Of a DNA stretch of 6,242 bases, positions 6,028 to 6,242 are shown one piece after another. Source of the DNA: Pyrinomonadaceae bacterium (GTDB lineage Bacteria; Acidobacteriota; Blastocatellia; Pyrinomonadales; Pyrinomonadaceae); the NCBI GenBank assembly GCA_014379795.1, contig JACMLC010000282.1, forward strand, positions 1-6,242, given 5' to 3'. The translations under genes and the position numbers were made by a program. The notes beneath the pieces are model-generated. The model was not told the origin of the DNA and made no database searches. It saw only the letters and a list, made by a program, of their open reading frames with translations. The stretch's first letter is position 1. The number at the start of each line of letters is the position of its first letter.

Positions 6028-6242
6028 AGTCACAGTCATGAAGTTTGGCGGCACTTCTATTGAAGACCAGGCCGCGTTCGAGCGAGTCGCGCAGATCGTC
6101 GCCTCGGACAAGAGTGAGCGCACTGTCGTCGTCGTCTCTGCCATGAGCCGTGTGACGGATGCGCTGCTGTCAAGTTTGCAGATGGCGGCACAGGGAGAAA
6201 TCAAAACGGCTTTGGACTCGATTGACGAGCACCTTGAACGTC
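6017..6242 (+). CDS. Aspartate kinase, N-terminal part (3' end outside window)
   Basis: The first 75 codons are visible. Aspartate kinase phosphorylates the beta-carboxyl of L-aspartate, the first step to lysine, threonine, methionine and homoserine-derived products. The signature KFGGTS (residues 9-14) is the amino-acid kinase nucleotide and substrate loop. A helix and the strand VVVVSAMSRVTDALL (38-52) follow. The next stretch, LQMAAQGEIKTALDSIDEHLER, resembles the insertion after the VLSASAGIT segment of E. coli LysC, so the class III/ThrA-like type is likely. The regulatory ACT domains and any fused homoserine dehydrogenase would lie beyond the window. ATG 6017 overlaps the monooxygenase stop by 11 bases; ATG 6038 would give the shorter MKFGGTS start. 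Neither has a clear ribosome site, which fits translational coupling. It may be a pathway-dedicated copy or the housekeeping gene. Family assignment is strong. Confidence 0.92.
   Translation, partial: MPAKVTVMKFGGTSIEDQAAFERVAQIVASDKSERTVVVVSAMSRVTDALLSSLQMAAQGEIKTALDSIDEHLER

Overview
The window reads as one tightly packed, single-direction (+) stretch of a bacterial operon, cut at both ends. In order it holds: the 3' two thirds of an acyl-CoA dehydrogenase-fold flavoenzyme (to 808); a ten-helix membrane protein fused to a low-molecular-weight phosphatase domain (872-2521); a large, divergent relative of SelO, the kinase-fold protein adenylyltransferase (2552-4945); an SsuD-type luciferase-like flavin monooxygenase (4936-6027); and the first 75 codons of an aspartate kinase (from 6017). 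Gaps are 63 and 30 bases, then two overlaps of 10 and 11 bases, so co-transcription and translational coupling are likely. I see no RNA gene, insertion sequence, CRISPR array or convincing terminator.

The organism is bacterial. Composition looks moderately G+C-rich by eye (not counted). The aspartate kinase start is of the LysC/class III type. My weak impression is Acidobacteriota or a similar soil lineage, but nothing in the window fixes this. No two neighbours form a familiar housekeeping pathway, so this looks like an accessory or biosynthetic operon.

A working model, which is inference: the aspartate kinase would boost supply of an aspartate-family precursor. Two flavin enzymes of families that include two-component monooxygenases would oxidise it or a sulfur- or nitrogen-containing derivative. 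The membrane domain could export or import a small molecule. The SelO-like protein and the phosphatase domain would add and remove a phosphate or nucleotide group on a protein or intermediate. The most unusual items are the transporter-phosphatase fusion, whose P-loop carries the Thr typical of arginine phosphatases, and the SelO relative, which keeps the ATP and metal ligands but has Ser where SelO has its catalytic Asp and carries about 430 unrecognised C-terminal residues. An 18-codon ORF with a small hairpin fills the only gap longer than 50 bases.
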